Assembly (NCBI GenBank): GCA_021325615.1
Contig: JAJPGU010000010.1
Span: forward strand, 124,001 to 188,000
Direction: 5' to 3'
DNA from: Nitrososphaerota archaeon
GTDB lineage: Archaea; Thermoproteota; Nitrososphaeria; Nitrososphaerales; Nitrosopumilaceae
DNA length: 64,000 nucleotides
Shown here: positions 15,928-27,119 of the stretch, in pieces
Layout: each line of letters begins with the position of its first letter
Position numbering within the stretch: position 1 is the stretch's first letter
Position numbers and translations under genes: made by a program
The notes under the pieces: model-generated
What the model saw: only the letters and a program-made list of their open reading frames with translations
Database searches by the model: none
Told to the model about the DNA's origin: nothing

Positions 15928-16377
15928 TTGGACAAGCTAAAAAAGTTCTCGAGAATCCTGGTGGCAATAGACGGATCTCCACAGTCTATGGAGGCGGCAG
16001 AACACGGAGTTTCCATGGCAAAGAAGGATAATGCTGATCTTGTTGTTATCAGTGTGATCCATACTCCTGCATCTGTGTTGACATATACCACCGAGAAAAA
16101 TTTTAGGGAATTTCTGAAAAAATCTAAAGAGGATATCAACACCTGGTTTGAAAAAATCAGGAACCGAGCTGCCGAAGCGGGGCTATCTATTAGAACAGAA
16201 ACGGTCGAAGAGATTTATTCAATACCGGGTGCAATCATCAAATTTGCAGAACAAGAGAAAGCTGACATAATCGTAATTGGAGGTACTGGGAGGTCTGGAT
16301 TCAAGAAATTCTTGCTTGGCAGCGTTTCAGGGGATGTCGTAAGATACGCCAGATGCCCAGTATTGGTCGTAAAATGA
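15928..16377 (+). CDS. Universal stress protein (UspA family)
   Basis: The 149-residue protein has the Usp alpha/beta fold: RILVAIDGSPQSMEAA at the start and the ATP-binding signature GGTGRSGFKKFLLGSVS (about 123-139), ending in CPVLVVK. This is the ATP-binding Usp subclass. The start is TTG at 15928, since the in-frame TAG at 15913 closes the frame upstream. It probably shares a transcript with the small basic ORF. Confidence 0.9.
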   Translation: MDKLKKFSRILVAIDGSPQSMEAAEHGVSMAKKDNADLVVISVIHTPASVLTYTTEKNFREFLKKSKEDINTWFEKIRNRAAEAGLSIRTETVEEIYSIPGAIIKFAEQEKADIIVIGGTGRSGFKKFLLGSVSGDVVRYARCPVLVVK

Positions 16378-16911
16378 CCGTGCCATTGTTATCAGTCCTT
16401 CACATCTAACAGAATTAGAAAACTAGAACTAATGAACGATTCATGGGTAGTAAATTTATGTTATTTATCTACGGGTGAAATTATTTGATTGCCTTATCCA
16501 TAAAACGCCCCTCACCGCTATTGGAATTGACAGTAAGGCTACTATTGCTACAATTGTCTGGTATTCCTCTGATTTTTGTAGGGATGGGAACATCCATAGA
16601 AATTGAACCGGCAATGCAATAAAAAACCACACTAGGGAAAGACCTACAACAACCGTTAGAGTTCGCTTTGTATGTGGATTAATTTTTGAATCGCATGTCT
16701 TATCATCTAAAATTATTAAAATGGCATAATGATTATCATGTTTGAAATTTGCAAAGGGTCCTATCTATAACCTGCTGGAAGACAAGATAAAATTGCGTCG
16801 TTAAGGGAAAAGCGCGCTCCGTGAACCCACAGGCTCGATAAGATCTGGTGGGAATCGCCGTACCTGTTTCCAAGACATGGCCATTTTGATAAAGGATCCT
16901 TTTGGCGGTAA
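16378..16911. other. Intergenic region holding one decayed minus-strand frame
   Basis: About 530 AT-rich bases lie between uspA and cdc48. I see no RNA gene. The only structure is the open minus-strand frame at 16465-16764, listed separately. The last 100 bases before the cdc48 stop hold nothing recognisable. Confidence 0.6.
16465..16764 (-). pseudogene. Remnant of a small two-helix membrane protein
   Basis: A minus-strand frame open from 16764 to a TAA at 16465 encodes two clear hydrophobic segments (LTVVVGLSLVWFFIALPVQF and YQTIVAIVALLSIPIAV) and a basic tail. It has no ATG, GTG or TTG before the first helix. It is probably a decayed gene or a frameshifted one. Confidence is low. Confidence 0.3.
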
Positions 16912-19116
<2,205 letters not shown>

Positions 19117-19214
19117 TTAAACAGCCCCAAACTAATTTTTATACCTTTGTCGTCATTGATCCGCACAAACAGATCAGAAGATTAAAATTTACAAGAGAGG
19201 GCACCATCGGTGCT

Positions 19215-19946
19215 TTGGGTAAAAGGCCGCTAGTTAGAAGACGTGGAAGGGGTGGAATGCAATTCCGTGCAGCAGCTACTGGCAAGTTTGCCCCCGCAAA
19301 ATACCCGAGATTTACCCTCCAAGAACAGCATGAAGGCGAGGTAATAGACCTGGTCCACGAGACAGGGCGCGATGCGCCGCTTGCAAGGGTCAGGTTTGAG
19401 AATGGGAACTTGTCACTGGTGCCCTCGGTACTGGGTACCAAGATAGGGACAAGGTTACAATTTGGGTTAAAGTCCGATATTTCTCCAGGAAACGTTATCA
19501 GCATCCAAAACATACCAGACGGAACGGTCGTCTGCAACGTAGAAAGGCACTTTGGCGACGGGGGATCCCTTGTCAAGTCGGCAGGAGGCTATGCCACGGT
19601 ATTCTCCCACGGAAACGAGGGCGTCACACTAAAGCTACCGTCAGGCAAGTTTACGACACTTCATCCCCAGAACAGGGCAATGATTGGGGTCCTTGCCGGC
19701 GGAGGTTCTGGCGACAGGCCATTCCTGAGGGCGGGGAACAAGTGGCGCAGGTTCCGATCAAAGGGCCACAAGTATCCAATCGTGAGGGGTGTCGCACAGG
19801 CAGTCTATGTCCACCCGCACGGCGGTGGAAGGCACCAGCACGTCGGACGAAGCTCCACAGTTTCAAGGAACGCGCCTCCGGGACGCAAGGTCGGAAGCAT
19901 CGCTGCAAGGAAGACCGGCAGGGCCAGAATAAAGGAAAGAGAATAG
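19215..19946 (+). CDS. rpl2: 50S ribosomal protein uL2
   Basis: The 243-residue protein is archaeal uL2: a basic N-terminus (GKRPLVRRRGRGG), the OB-like and SH3-like core, and the conserved C-terminal HPHGGGRHQH region near the peptidyl-transferase centre. The start is TTG at 19215. No other S10-operon genes (uL3, uL4, uL23, uS19) flank it here. It is followed by acylphosphatase after 40 bases. Confidence 0.97.
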   Translation: MGKRPLVRRRGRGGMQFRAAATGKFAPAKYPRFTLQEQHEGEVIDLVHETGRDAPLARVRFENGNLSLVPSVLGTKIGTRLQFGLKSDISPGNVISIQNIPDGTVVCNVERHFGDGGSLVKSAGGYATVFSHGNEGVTLKLPSGKFTTLHPQNRAMIGVLAGGGSGDRPFLRAGNKWRRFRSKGHKYPIVRGVAQAVYVHPHGGGRHQHVGRSSTVSRNAPPGRKVGSIAARKTGRARIKERE

Positions 19947-19986
19947 ATAAGATATTAGCGGATGTGACGTACAAGGTTTGTTGCCA

Positions 19987-20259
19987 ATGAAGCGTGTCCA
20001 TCTTTTTGTTAGCGGAAGGGTTCAGGGAGTGTACTTTAGGCAGGGGATGAAGGAGGCTGCGGAAAAGAACAATGTGCGCGGCTGGGTACGGAACCTCCCG
20101 GACCAGAGGGTCGAGGCAGTGCTGGAGGGCGAGGAGTCAAACGTTGATGCGGTGGTGGACTGGAGCCACTTCGGGCCTGCTGGGGCCGTGGTGGACGACC
20201 TGAAAATAATTGTGGAAGACGACCCTGAAGACTTTTCAGGCTTTGAGATACTTTTCTAG
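19987..20259 (+). CDS. acyP: Acylphosphatase
   Basis: Acylphosphatase hydrolyses carboxyl-phosphate bonds in small acyl phosphates. The 90-residue protein has the signature VSGRVQGVYFRQGM with the phosphate-binding Arg, and GWVRN with the catalytic Asn. The ATG at 19987 is chosen over the TTG three codons upstream because it gives the normal family N-terminus. The stop overlaps the stop region of the convergent DUF5655 gene by four bases. Confidence 0.94.
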   Translation: MKRVHLFVSGRVQGVYFRQGMKEAAEKNNVRGWVRNLPDQRVEAVLEGEESNVDAVVDWSHFGPAGAVVDDLKIIVEDDPEDFSGFEILF

Positions 20260-20648
20260 CGGATGTTGTTGTAGGCGTCTGTCAGAATCCCCTTTAGACC
20301 CGCAATGTCCTGTCCGTCCCTTATCTCGATCTCATTTACGGGCTCCTTCCTGTCCCTCCTAACCTTCACAATGACAGAATCGCGCTGCGGTTCGACATCC
20401 GCAAATCCGCGGAAGGCCATTGACTTGCAAAAGACTATCCTGTGCATGCGCACGTCCTCTACCACGTTTGTGCCAAGGGAGAGGCAGTAGTTGCGTATCT
20501 CCTCGTATAGCGGCTTTACCGCAGGCGTAAGCTGCTTCTTAAAGTCGTCGTAAGTCCTTGCATGCCCTGAGACAAGACCGTCCATGTGTACCACATCGGC
20601 AAAGTGATATTTGAATGGTAGTAGCTCTGCCGGTTCCAGTCTAGGCAA
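20256..20648 (-). CDS. DUF5655-domain protein
   Basis: The 130-residue protein matches the DUF5655 pattern: LYEEIRNYCLSLG, then RMHRIVFCKSMAFRGFADVEPQRDSV and a basic strand VKVRRDRKE. The biochemical role of this domain is not established. No catalytic residues stand out. It is convergent with acyP and lies directly downstream of the SRP RNA gene on the same strand. Confidence 0.75.
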   Translation of the reverse strand: MPRLEPAELLPFKYHFADVVHMDGLVSGHARTYDDFKKQLTPAVKPLYEEIRNYCLSLGTNVVEDVRMHRIVFCKSMAFRGFADVEPQRDSVIVKVRRDRKEPVNEIEIRDGQDIAGLKGILTDAYNNIR

Positions 20649-20659
20649 ATGATCTCATC

Positions 20660-20930
20660 TCAAGTCAAGCAAGATCCGCCACGTAGACGAAGCAGCGTGG
20701 ATGCTCTACCTTAGGATTGCTCCCTCCCGGACCTCATCCCTTTCGGCAGTTAGAACGTGAGAACCATCCCTTCGGACAGCCTCGGTCCTGCATCCACCCG
20801 CTTCGGCGTGATTTCATCTCCGCAAGTCAAGCGAGTGTCATCCATCTAGAGATTTACCCGGCAGTTGCCGATCTCTGCATATAGCCGGTTTCAGAGGCAG
20901 GGCACGGCTAGCGCCCCGATCTTCCCTACT
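20660..20930 (-). ncRNA. Signal recognition particle RNA (archaeal 7S type)
   Basis: Reading the minus strand from about 20930, the 5' (Alu) domain shows GCTAGCCGTGCCCTGCC and the loop segment GGCAACTGCCGGGTAAATC. The long helix 5 is visible as GAAGCGGGTGGATGC pairing with GCATCCACGCTGCTTC. The S-domain helix 8 core GGTCCGGGAGGGAGCAATCC is close to the universal Srp54-binding sequence. The ends are approximate: AAGATC near 20920 and GATCTT near 20672 may form helix 1. The RNA scaffolds SRP19 and SRP54 for membrane protein targeting. Confidence 0.88.
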
Positions 20931-20971
20931 ACCAGTATACCGTTATTGGAAGATCTTTATCTGCATTGGGG

Positions 20972-21880
20972 TCAGCCCAGTCCCAAGTTTAATAGAGTGT
21001 TGCAGACAGAGCAGGTGCTGCCCGTGCAGGCCGTTCCGCACCTTGAGCAGGTCTTCCACTCCTTTCCGTCCTCACCCCTCATTCTAGAGGATACCTTGAG
21101 GATGGACTGGTACATGTTGTTCTTGATTCCGGCATGGGTTTGTTCAAGGGAGTTGAGGAAGTTGCGTATCTCGGTCCTTATGCCCTCGTTCATGTGGGGG
21201 CATTCCTCAGACTGGAACGGGATCCCGTTTGTAAATGCGTAGAACACAATCTCGTTCTCATAAATCTCGCAAAAAGGCTTGATCCTCATGGCCTTCCTGT
21301 CCTGCGAGTCGGGGTCCATCCACCCTATCTTGCCGGTGTCCCCTGAAAGCAGGTTGATGATGAATGTCTGGACAAAGTCGTCAAGGTTGTGGCCAGTCGC
21401 GACCGTGTCCACGCCGAGCTCCTTTGCGCCAAAGTCGATGGCACGCCTCCTCAGTACTCCGCAGATGGAACACGAGGAGACCTTCTCGCCAGCCCGAAGC
21501 TCAAGCGACTGCTCAAGGGTGGTCCCAAAAAGTTCCTTGTACGAGTAGACGCCATGCTCCACATCGAGGCTTTTGCAAAAGTCTCGGACTATCGAGAGCG
21601 CCTCGTCCCGGTATCCTGGTATCCCCTCATCAATCGTGATTGCGTGCAGGGTAAAGCCGTGGTCAAGCGAGATCTGCTTGAGCACATGTAGGAGTGAGAG
21701 CGAGTCCTTTCCGCCGGAGACTGCAACGCCCACCACATCGCCACGAGTTATCATCTTGTACTTTGAAATGGTCTTGGCAGTCTTGCGGGTGATTGATTTT
21801 GAAAAGCATGAGGAGCAGAGGCTCTCTCCGGAATACTTCCGGGAATAGGCCGCCACGTTTTCACAGTGGTTGCATTTCAT
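20972..21880 (-). CDS. TtuA/Ncs6-type tRNA 2-thiolation enzyme
   Basis: The 302-residue PP-loop enzyme adenylates and thiolates tRNA uridines. N-terminal zinc ligands are C3, C6, C22 and C25, and the ATP loop SGGKDS is at 55-60. C137, C140 and C227 match the three cysteines that hold the [4Fe-4S] cluster in TtuA. C-terminal zinc ligands are C278, C281, C290 and C293. Whether the target is U34 (Ncs6-like) or U54 (TtuA-like) cannot be told from the sequence. The SRP RNA lies just downstream on the same strand. Confidence 0.92.
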   Translation of the reverse strand: MKCNHCENVAAYSRKYSGESLCSSCFSKSITRKTAKTISKYKMITRGDVVGVAVSGGKDSLSLLHVLKQISLDHGFTLHAITIDEGIPGYRDEALSIVRDFCKSLDVEHGVYSYKELFGTTLEQSLELRAGEKVSSCSICGVLRRRAIDFGAKELGVDTVATGHNLDDFVQTFIINLLSGDTGKIGWMDPDSQDRKAMRIKPFCEIYENEIVFYAFTNGIPFQSEECPHMNEGIRTEIRNFLNSLEQTHAGIKNNMYQSILKVSSRMRGEDGKEWKTCSRCGTACTGSTCSVCNTLLNLGLG

Positions 21881-21922
21881 GGGATTTGTCCGTCCCTCCT
21901 CAATTTAGCCCTATTTTGCGGC

Positions 21923-23125
21923 CTAGATGGTTATGAAGCCTGACTTGAACGCGGAAAGCCCTATGTTCAGCCCGAACAGGAGGAAGGTTACCACGTACAG
22001 GGAAAGCATCGTGCCCTTGAGCGCCCTGTCTGACATCTTCTTCTCGATTATGCTGTGGATGAACTTGCCGCCGTCAAGTATGGGCAGGGGAAGCATGTTG
22101 AATATGCCGATGAAAAACGAGAGCATCCAGAGCCAGAGGAGGAACATGAATACCTCCGGGCTCCAGTGTATGTAATACGGTACAACTGGTTGGTAGGAAG
22201 GCAGGGCCGCTCTCATGATCCCGAGCATCCCCTTGGTCGGGTCTGTCTTTGAGGGCGTCACCAGCACGGGAAGCTGCAGCGTCTGCCCGTTCCTTGTTAC
22301 CGTTACCGTGGCGGTATCGCCGGGCTTGAGGTCTACCTTGGCAAAGTCCTGGGGGAGCCCGATGTGGACGCCGTTGATCTGGGTTATGATGTCGTCCTTC
22401 TGCATGCCGGCCTTTTCGGCGCCGGAGCCGGGCTCGACTGAGATGACTGGCACCCCGAGAGGCTCGGTGTAGAGGATGTTTCGTATGCCGTCTGGCATGA
22501 TGAGCGCAAATGACGGGTTGAAGAGAAGGAGGCCTGCTATGACAAACGAGAAGATTACGTTGGAGGTGGCGCCTGCACCGATTACCCTGAGCCTGGAAAT
22601 TTTCTTTGCCTTGGCAAACTCCTCCTCGTCCGGTTCGACAAAACCTGCAAATAGCGCTATGAAAACTGCGAAACCTCCTGTCTTTATCTTGATCTTCTCA
22701 AGGGTTGCAACAATCCCGTGTGCCCCCTCATGCATTACCAGTACGATTGGGACTGCAAGGAGGAAGTACAGTATGTTGGCGCTTGACTGGATGGTAACGC
22801 CTGGGATGAGGATGGTCATTTCTGCAAAGGATGCAGGCTTGACGAAAAAGTTTGAAAGGTTTGAGATGAGGTACCAGAACCCCGCGCCCATCATTATGAA
22901 CCCGAGGACTACACTGGTGTTCGAGAAGATCCTCGTAGCCCGTTCAGTCCTACCAAGAATCCTTGAAAGCAGCATCTGGACGTCCTTGTTTTTGTAGGTG
23001 AGGCTGTAGGGTTTGATCTCAAAGCCGCGCTTGTCAAGTTTTGTGAGTTTCGCAATTCCGAAAATTATGAACCAGGCAATCAACACGTAAAAAATAGAGT
23101 TCTGCTGCAAAAATCCCAATGCCAA
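21923..23125 (-). CDS. Site-2 protease family (M50) membrane metalloprotease with PDZ domain
   Basis: The 400-residue membrane protein has the zinc motif HEGAH (132-136, HExxH type) in a transmembrane helix. The second metal motif NMLPLPILDGGKF lies near residue 350. A PDZ domain (about 225-300, SVEPGSGAEKAGMQKDDIITQINGV) lies between them. Such proteases cut within the membrane to release regulators. The partner substrate is not visible here. Confidence 0.93.
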   Translation of the reverse strand: MALGFLQQNSIFYVLIAWFIIFGIAKLTKLDKRGFEIKPYSLTYKNKDVQMLLSRILGRTERATRIFSNTSVVLGFIMMGAGFWYLISNLSNFFVKPASFAEMTILIPGVTIQSSANILYFLLAVPIVLVMHEGAHGIVATLEKIKIKTGGFAVFIALFAGFVEPDEEEFAKAKKISRLRVIGAGATSNVIFSFVIAGLLLFNPSFALIMPDGIRNILYTEPLGVPVISVEPGSGAEKAGMQKDDIITQINGVHIGLPQDFAKVDLKPGDTATVTVTRNGQTLQLPVLVTPSKTDPTKGMLGIMRAALPSYQPVVPYYIHWSPEVFMFLLWLWMLSFFIGIFNMLPLPILDGGKFIHSIIEKKMSDRALKGTMLSLYVVTFLLFGLNIGLSAFKSGFITI

Positions 23126-23169
23126 ATTAATTGAGTATTCTTTTTAGTCGGGCAAATTTATCAGTTGCT

Positions 23170-23496
23170 ATGGGAATCATCATAATCTCGACATATCCTG
23201 ACAAAAGGTCCGTCGAAAAAATCGCAAACACCGTGGTAACAAAGGGGCTTGCAGCTTGCGTCAACTACACGAAAATCAACTCAATATACTCATGGAAGGG
23301 AAGGATTGAGAAACCGGTAGAGTTTCTGGCCCTCTTCAAGACCACTGCAAGGTCGAAGAGCCTTCTCAAAAAGGAGATTGCAAAGTCCCACCCGTACCAG
23401 GTTCCGGAAATTGCGGAGATGAGGATGGGGCAGGTAAACGCTCCCTACCGGCGCTGGCTTGAGGAGTCAACCCGTAAGGGAATAGCGAAGAAGTGA
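23170..23496 (+). CDS. cutA: CutA-family divalent-cation tolerance protein
   Basis: The 108-residue protein has the CutA1 pattern: IIISTYPDKRSVEKIA, GLAACVNYTKINSIYSWKGRIE and KSHPYQVPEIAEM. CutA forms trimers related in fold to PII; its role in metal tolerance is loosely supported. The ATG at 23170 is chosen because upstream residues in the frame are not conserved-looking. Its 3' end overlaps the convergent pelota gene by 30 bases. Confidence 0.93.
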   Translation: MGIIIISTYPDKRSVEKIANTVVTKGLAACVNYTKINSIYSWKGRIEKPVEFLALFKTTARSKSLLKKEIAKSHPYQVPEIAEMRMGQVNAPYRRWLEESTRKGIAKK

Positions 23497-24519
23497 GACC
23501 ACCCCCCCGAGGGACGATACTCTAAGTCCCACGTCGGTAGTAGAGTCGACGGCATAGACCTCAACGCCCTTTCCTTCAGCCCTGTTGAGGAACGATATGA
23601 CGCCGTCCTCGTCCTGGCCCTCGAAGATTTTGTCGGAAAAAACCAGCGATTGTACCGCACCCGCCTCGTTTGCCTTGAGCGTTTCGTCAAAGCCCATCGT
23701 GAACCTGTTTATCTTCCGGTTGACAAGGGACATGACCTCGTCAATGATTGAGGAAACCTTTGCGATCTTGCTGTTGGTAAGTGCCTGCCTCATGGTGTCA
23801 GACCTGATGAACGTGTAGATCCCGTCCTCCCCGCTGGAATCGATGCCGTCGATTACGCGTATGACGTGTCCCTTTGCGGCAGGAGAGCCGGAAAGGAAGT
23901 TCCCAAGCCTCCTCTTTGTCTCTCCGGGGCCAAAAATAATCATCTCGTCATTTTCCCGTATTGCAGATGATATTGCCCCCTGCACGTCCCTGAAAAAATC
24001 TTCGACATTGAACTTTGTCTTGTATCTCTTACCACTCGCGCCAGAGTACATGTTGGGCATGAGCTTCAGGTGGGTGCCTGTAAGCCTGCCGATCCCGCAG
24101 TCGCTTGTGTCTATAGCTACAAGCAGGAAGCTCCCCGATTCCCTTTTGCCAAAGACCAGCTTCTTGTCGACATCGGTCCAGACTTTCTTTACAAGTGTTA
24201 CCGGCTCGCCTATCTTCAGGGCCATCGAATGGTGCGATCCCTTGCTGACAGACTCGTTGTCCGACTCTGCTATGGTGCCTTGGACCCTAAGCCTGTCGAC
24301 AACCTCGTCGATGGATATCTTTTCCACGTCAAGCGCGATGCGGATCTTCACCCTTTCGCCCTTGTCGGGTCTTGCAAAATCCTTCTCCTGCTTTATAACG
24401 CGGGTGGTATCGCCAACTATCCTGTCGCCTGCACGTATGACCCTGCGCAGTGTAAAGAGATCATCTGATTCCTCGGGTATGAGGGCAGCCGTGGCATCGT
24501 CTATCTTTTTTGAAATCAA
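23467..24519 (-). CDS. pelA: mRNA surveillance protein pelota
   Basis: Pelota (Dom34) with aABCE1 and an eRF3/Hbs1-like EF1A rescues stalled ribosomes. The 350-residue protein shows an Sm-like N-domain (about 1-130, DDLFTLRRVIRAGDRI), a central RNase H-like eRF1 domain (LLVAIDTSDCGIGRL) and a C-terminal domain with SSLGGVVSLLRY. The GGQ of release factors is absent, as expected. It lies downstream of the 140-residue unknown gene on the same strand. Confidence 0.94.
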   Translation of the reverse strand: MISKKIDDATAALIPEESDDLFTLRRVIRAGDRIVGDTTRVIKQEKDFARPDKGERVKIRIALDVEKISIDEVVDRLRVQGTIAESDNESVSKGSHHSMALKIGEPVTLVKKVWTDVDKKLVFGKRESGSFLLVAIDTSDCGIGRLTGTHLKLMPNMYSGASGKRYKTKFNVEDFFRDVQGAISSAIRENDEMIIFGPGETKRRLGNFLSGSPAAKGHVIRVIDGIDSSGEDGIYTFIRSDTMRQALTNSKIAKVSSIIDEVMSLVNRKINRFTMGFDETLKANEAGAVQSLVFSDKIFEGQDEDGVISFLNRAEGKGVEVYAVDSTTDVGLRVSSLGGVVSLLRYSLTG

Positions 24520-24562
24520 CTCAAATGTATTGGAATCTACGACAATAAAAAAGAAGAGTGAA

Positions 24563-24985
24563 CTAGCTTGTTACCTCGTCGGCCTCGGCGTGCTTCTCCA
24601 TGGCCTTCTTCCTCAGATAGCCCTGAACCCAGTCCTGCGTAAGTACTCCTGCCTCGGTCAGGTTGACAAGGGTATTTGTGGATGCTTCGCCGACCACTTT
24701 TCCAGTCGCGCGCCTTACCTGCCTCCACTTGAGGTTCGTGTTGCCGCTTTTTGAGGAGTAAATTATGCCAAGCACCTCCTTTGCGTTGACAAAGGACATG
24801 TCGCGAATCTTCTTCAGGGTAACCTTGTCTGCGGCCTCGACATAGATTAGGCCAGGCGACGTCTCGCGCTCGGGAAACACTTCATAATCTTCAAAGTAAC
24901 TCTCTGGAATGAAGGAGTTGCAGGTGCTGAGGATTATGAATTTCCTAAAACTTTCAAGGGAGCACGTTGCATCTATGGCTACCAT
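24563..24985 (-). CDS. Conserved hypothetical protein upstream of pelota
   Basis: This 140-residue soluble protein is not recognised. It shows an alpha/beta start (MVAIDATCSLESFRKFIILS) and a helical, charged C-terminus with repeated Glu, Lys and Ala. It is 43 bases upstream of pelA in the same direction, so co-transcription is likely. Confidence 0.6.
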   Translation of the reverse strand: MVAIDATCSLESFRKFIILSTCNSFIPESYFEDYEVFPERETSPGLIYVEAADKVTLKKIRDMSFVNAKEVLGIIYSSKSGNTNLKWRQVRRATGKVVGEASTNTLVNLTEAGVLTQDWVQGYLRKKAMEKHAEADEVTS

Positions 24986-25153
24986 TTGTCTGGATTTCGT
25001 CCTCGCCTTTTATCAAGCTTCGTGAAAGACTCAATTAGGAACGCGGAAAATAACGTGGTGCAGGCGCTGATGACCATATCCCTTTGATTTGATGAGAAGG
25101 ATCTTGAGTTCTGAGCCTGCACCTTTTTATGAAATAAGAAATTCAACTGTATC

Positions 25154-25573
25154 ATGAAATCAATTACCGAATATCTGACGTTCAACGTGCCGTCCCGCAG
25201 GGGGTTTGTCAACATCACCCCGGAAGTGCGCAAGATAGTGCAAAAGAGCAAGGTGAGGGAGGGCCTGTGCCTTGTCAATGCAATGCACATAACGGCAAGC
25301 GTCTTCATCAACGACAACGAGAGCGGACTTCACCATGACTATGAGAGGTGGCTTGAGCACCTTGCCCCGCACGAGCCCGTTTCAAAATACGAGCACAACA
25401 AGACCGGTGAGGATAACGCAGACGCACATCTCAAGAGGCAGGTGATGGGGCGCGAGGTTGTGGTCGCGATAACGGACGGAAATCTTGACTTTGGCCCGTG
25501 GGAGCAGATATTCTACGGCGAGTTTGACGGCAAAAGACCAAAGCGCGTCCTTGTAAAAGTTATCGGGGAGTGA
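25154..25573 (+). CDS. YjbQ / UPF0047 family protein
   Basis: The 139-residue protein has the UPF0047 signature: [20 protein letters not shown], the metal-binding HHDYERWLE and the [13 protein letters not shown] region with conserved His. Some members have thiamin-phosphate synthase activity in vitro, but the in vivo role is unclear. It stands alone and is convergent with the zinc-finger ORF, with no gap between stops. Confidence 0.9.
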   Translation: MKSITEYLTFNVPSRRGFVNITPEVRKIVQKSKVREGLCLVNAMHITASVFINDNESGLHHDYERWLEHLAPHEPVSKYEHNKTGEDNADAHLKRQVMGREVVVAITDGNLDFGPWEQIFYGEFDGKRPKRVLVKVIGE

Positions 25574-25729
25574 CTAGCTCAGGGAGCCGCGCTTCTGGCT
25601 GCCCTCTGTGATGGGCTGTATCTTGAAGCTCTCCTCATGGTTCTGGGGGCCGTGGCTGCACTTGACGCAGCCGACCTTGAAACCGTTGGAGTCCTTGACA
25701 TATGTTTCACATCCGCAAAAGCATGTCAT
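25574..25729 (-). CDS. Small zinc-finger-like protein
   Basis: The 51-residue protein contains CFCGCETY and VGCVKC, spaced like a compact zinc ribbon. The ATG at 25729 is used because upstream codons would intrude on the DtxR-like gene. It is the last gene of a three-gene minus-strand unit with the two regulators. Confidence 0.6.
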   Translation of the reverse strand: MTCFCGCETYVKDSNGFKVGCVKCSHGPQNHEESFKIQPITEGSQKRGSLS

Positions 25730-25760
25730 GATATCACCAAATCCGCACTCTGATATAATT

Positions 25761-26201
25761 CTAGATCCTGCAGCACTTTCCTCGCGGGATCTCATGTCCG
25801 TGGGGGCACTTGCGGGGATGTTTCAGCATGGTACACAGGGCATCCGTGAACTGCTCGTTCATGTGGTGCTCGATGCCGCAGACCATCTCCTCGTCGATGT
25901 CCACCCTTAGGGCGCTGTCCATGAGGACCTCGAGCAGCCTGCTGTTTCGCATCATGTTTGAGCCTATCTGCTCTCCGTTCTTTGTAAGGGAGACTCCGCC
26001 CTTGTTGTAGTTTACAAGCTTGGTGTCGTTGAGCTTCTTTAGCATCTGCACTACGCTTGGCTGCCTTACGTTGAGCATCTTTGCTATGGTGCTTATCTTT
26101 ACCGGATCGCCGCCTTCCTTTATGTGCCAGATTGCCTTTAGGTACATCTCCACATGCTCGGCTTCTGCGGTTCCGACGAACAGGACCTCTTGATCTTTCA
26201 T
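25761..26201 (-). CDS. DtxR/MntR-family metal-dependent regulator
   Basis: The 146-residue protein has an N-terminal wHTH (KISTIAKMLNVRQPSVVQMLKKLNDTKLV) and the DtxR dimerisation and metal region (CGIEHHMNEQFTDALCTML). It ends in HPRKCPHGHEIPRGKC, the characteristic tail of the two-domain form, and the SH3 domain is missing. It likely represses metal-uptake genes when Fe or Mn is bound. It follows the TrmB-like gene after 14 bases. Confidence 0.9.
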   Translation of the reverse strand: MKDQEVLFVGTAEAEHVEMYLKAIWHIKEGGDPVKISTIAKMLNVRQPSVVQMLKKLNDTKLVNYNKGGVSLTKNGEQIGSNMMRNSRLLEVLMDSALRVDIDEEMVCGIEHHMNEQFTDALCTMLKHPRKCPHGHEIPRGKCCRI

Positions 26202-26215
26202 GTCTTATGGTACTC

Positions 26216-26992
26216 CTAGCCTTTCTTTACGTCTTTTGATTCCTGCAATAAGTATTCAAAGTATTCGCGTGCAAAACCTGCCAGGCCGGAATGGTCCGCC
26301 CAGATTGCAACCGCCTCCTTGGAGCCGGACGTGCCAAGCTCCTCCCCTAGGAGGAGTACCACGTACCTCTTGTCCGATATTATGCCACCTCCAAAGAGCC
26401 CCTTTTTCAACTTGACCCTTGCTACCCGGGAGAGCGACTTGAGCGTCTCGCTGTCCACATCCTCCGATACCAGGATGGTGATGTCAACCCCCCTGTCATG
26501 CAACAGTCTGAGCTTTGGGAGGGCCTCCTTTGCAAGCGCCTCTGCGACCTTGGGGATTGCTATGAGCACCTCGTTCCTGCACGAGTCTACCATCTCGAGG
26601 ATCTTGGTCGCGATATTCATTACGCCGGAAATTATCCAAATGTCGGGCCTCTCGCTTGTCCCGCTTTGCTCGTAGAGGGGAGTGAGCTCCTTCAGTATCG
26701 TGCTCTCGTTGTTGCCAAACTCTGTCTCAAACTGCTGCCTCGAGGTCTGCATCGCCGTGGCAGGAGACTTGGCAAAGTACTGCGTGGGGCGCGAGTCGTC
26801 TGATCCTATCCATCCCTTCTCCTCAAGCGTGCCTAGGACCTCGTATATCTTGGAGTACGGCACGCCTGACTTTGTGCTCAGATCGGATGCCGTGATCGGG
26901 CCGGTCTTGAGGAGCGACGCGTACGTCTTTATCTCATAACTTGTCAGGCCCACCCTCTCAAGGGCCTTCCTTGTCTTGTCCGAGAGGCTCAT
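26216..26992 (-). CDS. TrmB-family transcriptional regulator
   Basis: The 258-residue protein begins with the TrmB wHTH (LERVGLTSYEIKTYASLLKTGPITASDLSTKSGVPYSKIYEVL) followed by a phospholipase-D-like effector-binding domain. Members sense sugars or other ligands. It is divergent from the tetraether lipid synthase gene, with 127 bp between starts, and it leads the unit with the DtxR-like and zinc-finger genes. The target is not known. Confidence 0.9.
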   Translation of the reverse strand: MSLSDKTRKALERVGLTSYEIKTYASLLKTGPITASDLSTKSGVPYSKIYEVLGTLEEKGWIGSDDSRPTQYFAKSPATAMQTSRQQFETEFGNNESTILKELTPLYEQSGTSERPDIWIISGVMNIATKILEMVDSCRNEVLIAIPKVAEALAKEALPKLRLLHDRGVDITILVSEDVDSETLKSLSRVARVKLKKGLFGGGIISDKRYVVLLLGEELGTSGSKEAVAIWADHSGLAGFAREYFEYLLQESKDVKKG

Positions 26993-27082
26993 GCTTATTC
27001 AATCGAGGCTCTATGGTATATATGTCTAGGATAGGCTAGGCACGAATTCACTACCTTTTCATCTGGTGGATGGTTGGAAATT

Positions 27083-27093
27083 GATTAAATACT
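27083..27093 (+). promoter_or_regulatory. TATA-like box of the tetraether lipid synthase gene
   Basis: GATTAAATACT is centred about 32 bases before the ATG at 27120, giving a leader of a few bases and supporting that start over the internal ATG at 27159. Confidence 0.5.
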
Positions 27094-27119
27094 AATTCTT
27101 AAGATATGCCAATAACGGT

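Noticed and set aside
20865..21242. Plus-strand frame across SRP RNA and the tRNA thiolase gene
   Set aside because: It overlaps a recognisable SRP RNA and a conserved gene with complete cysteine motifs.
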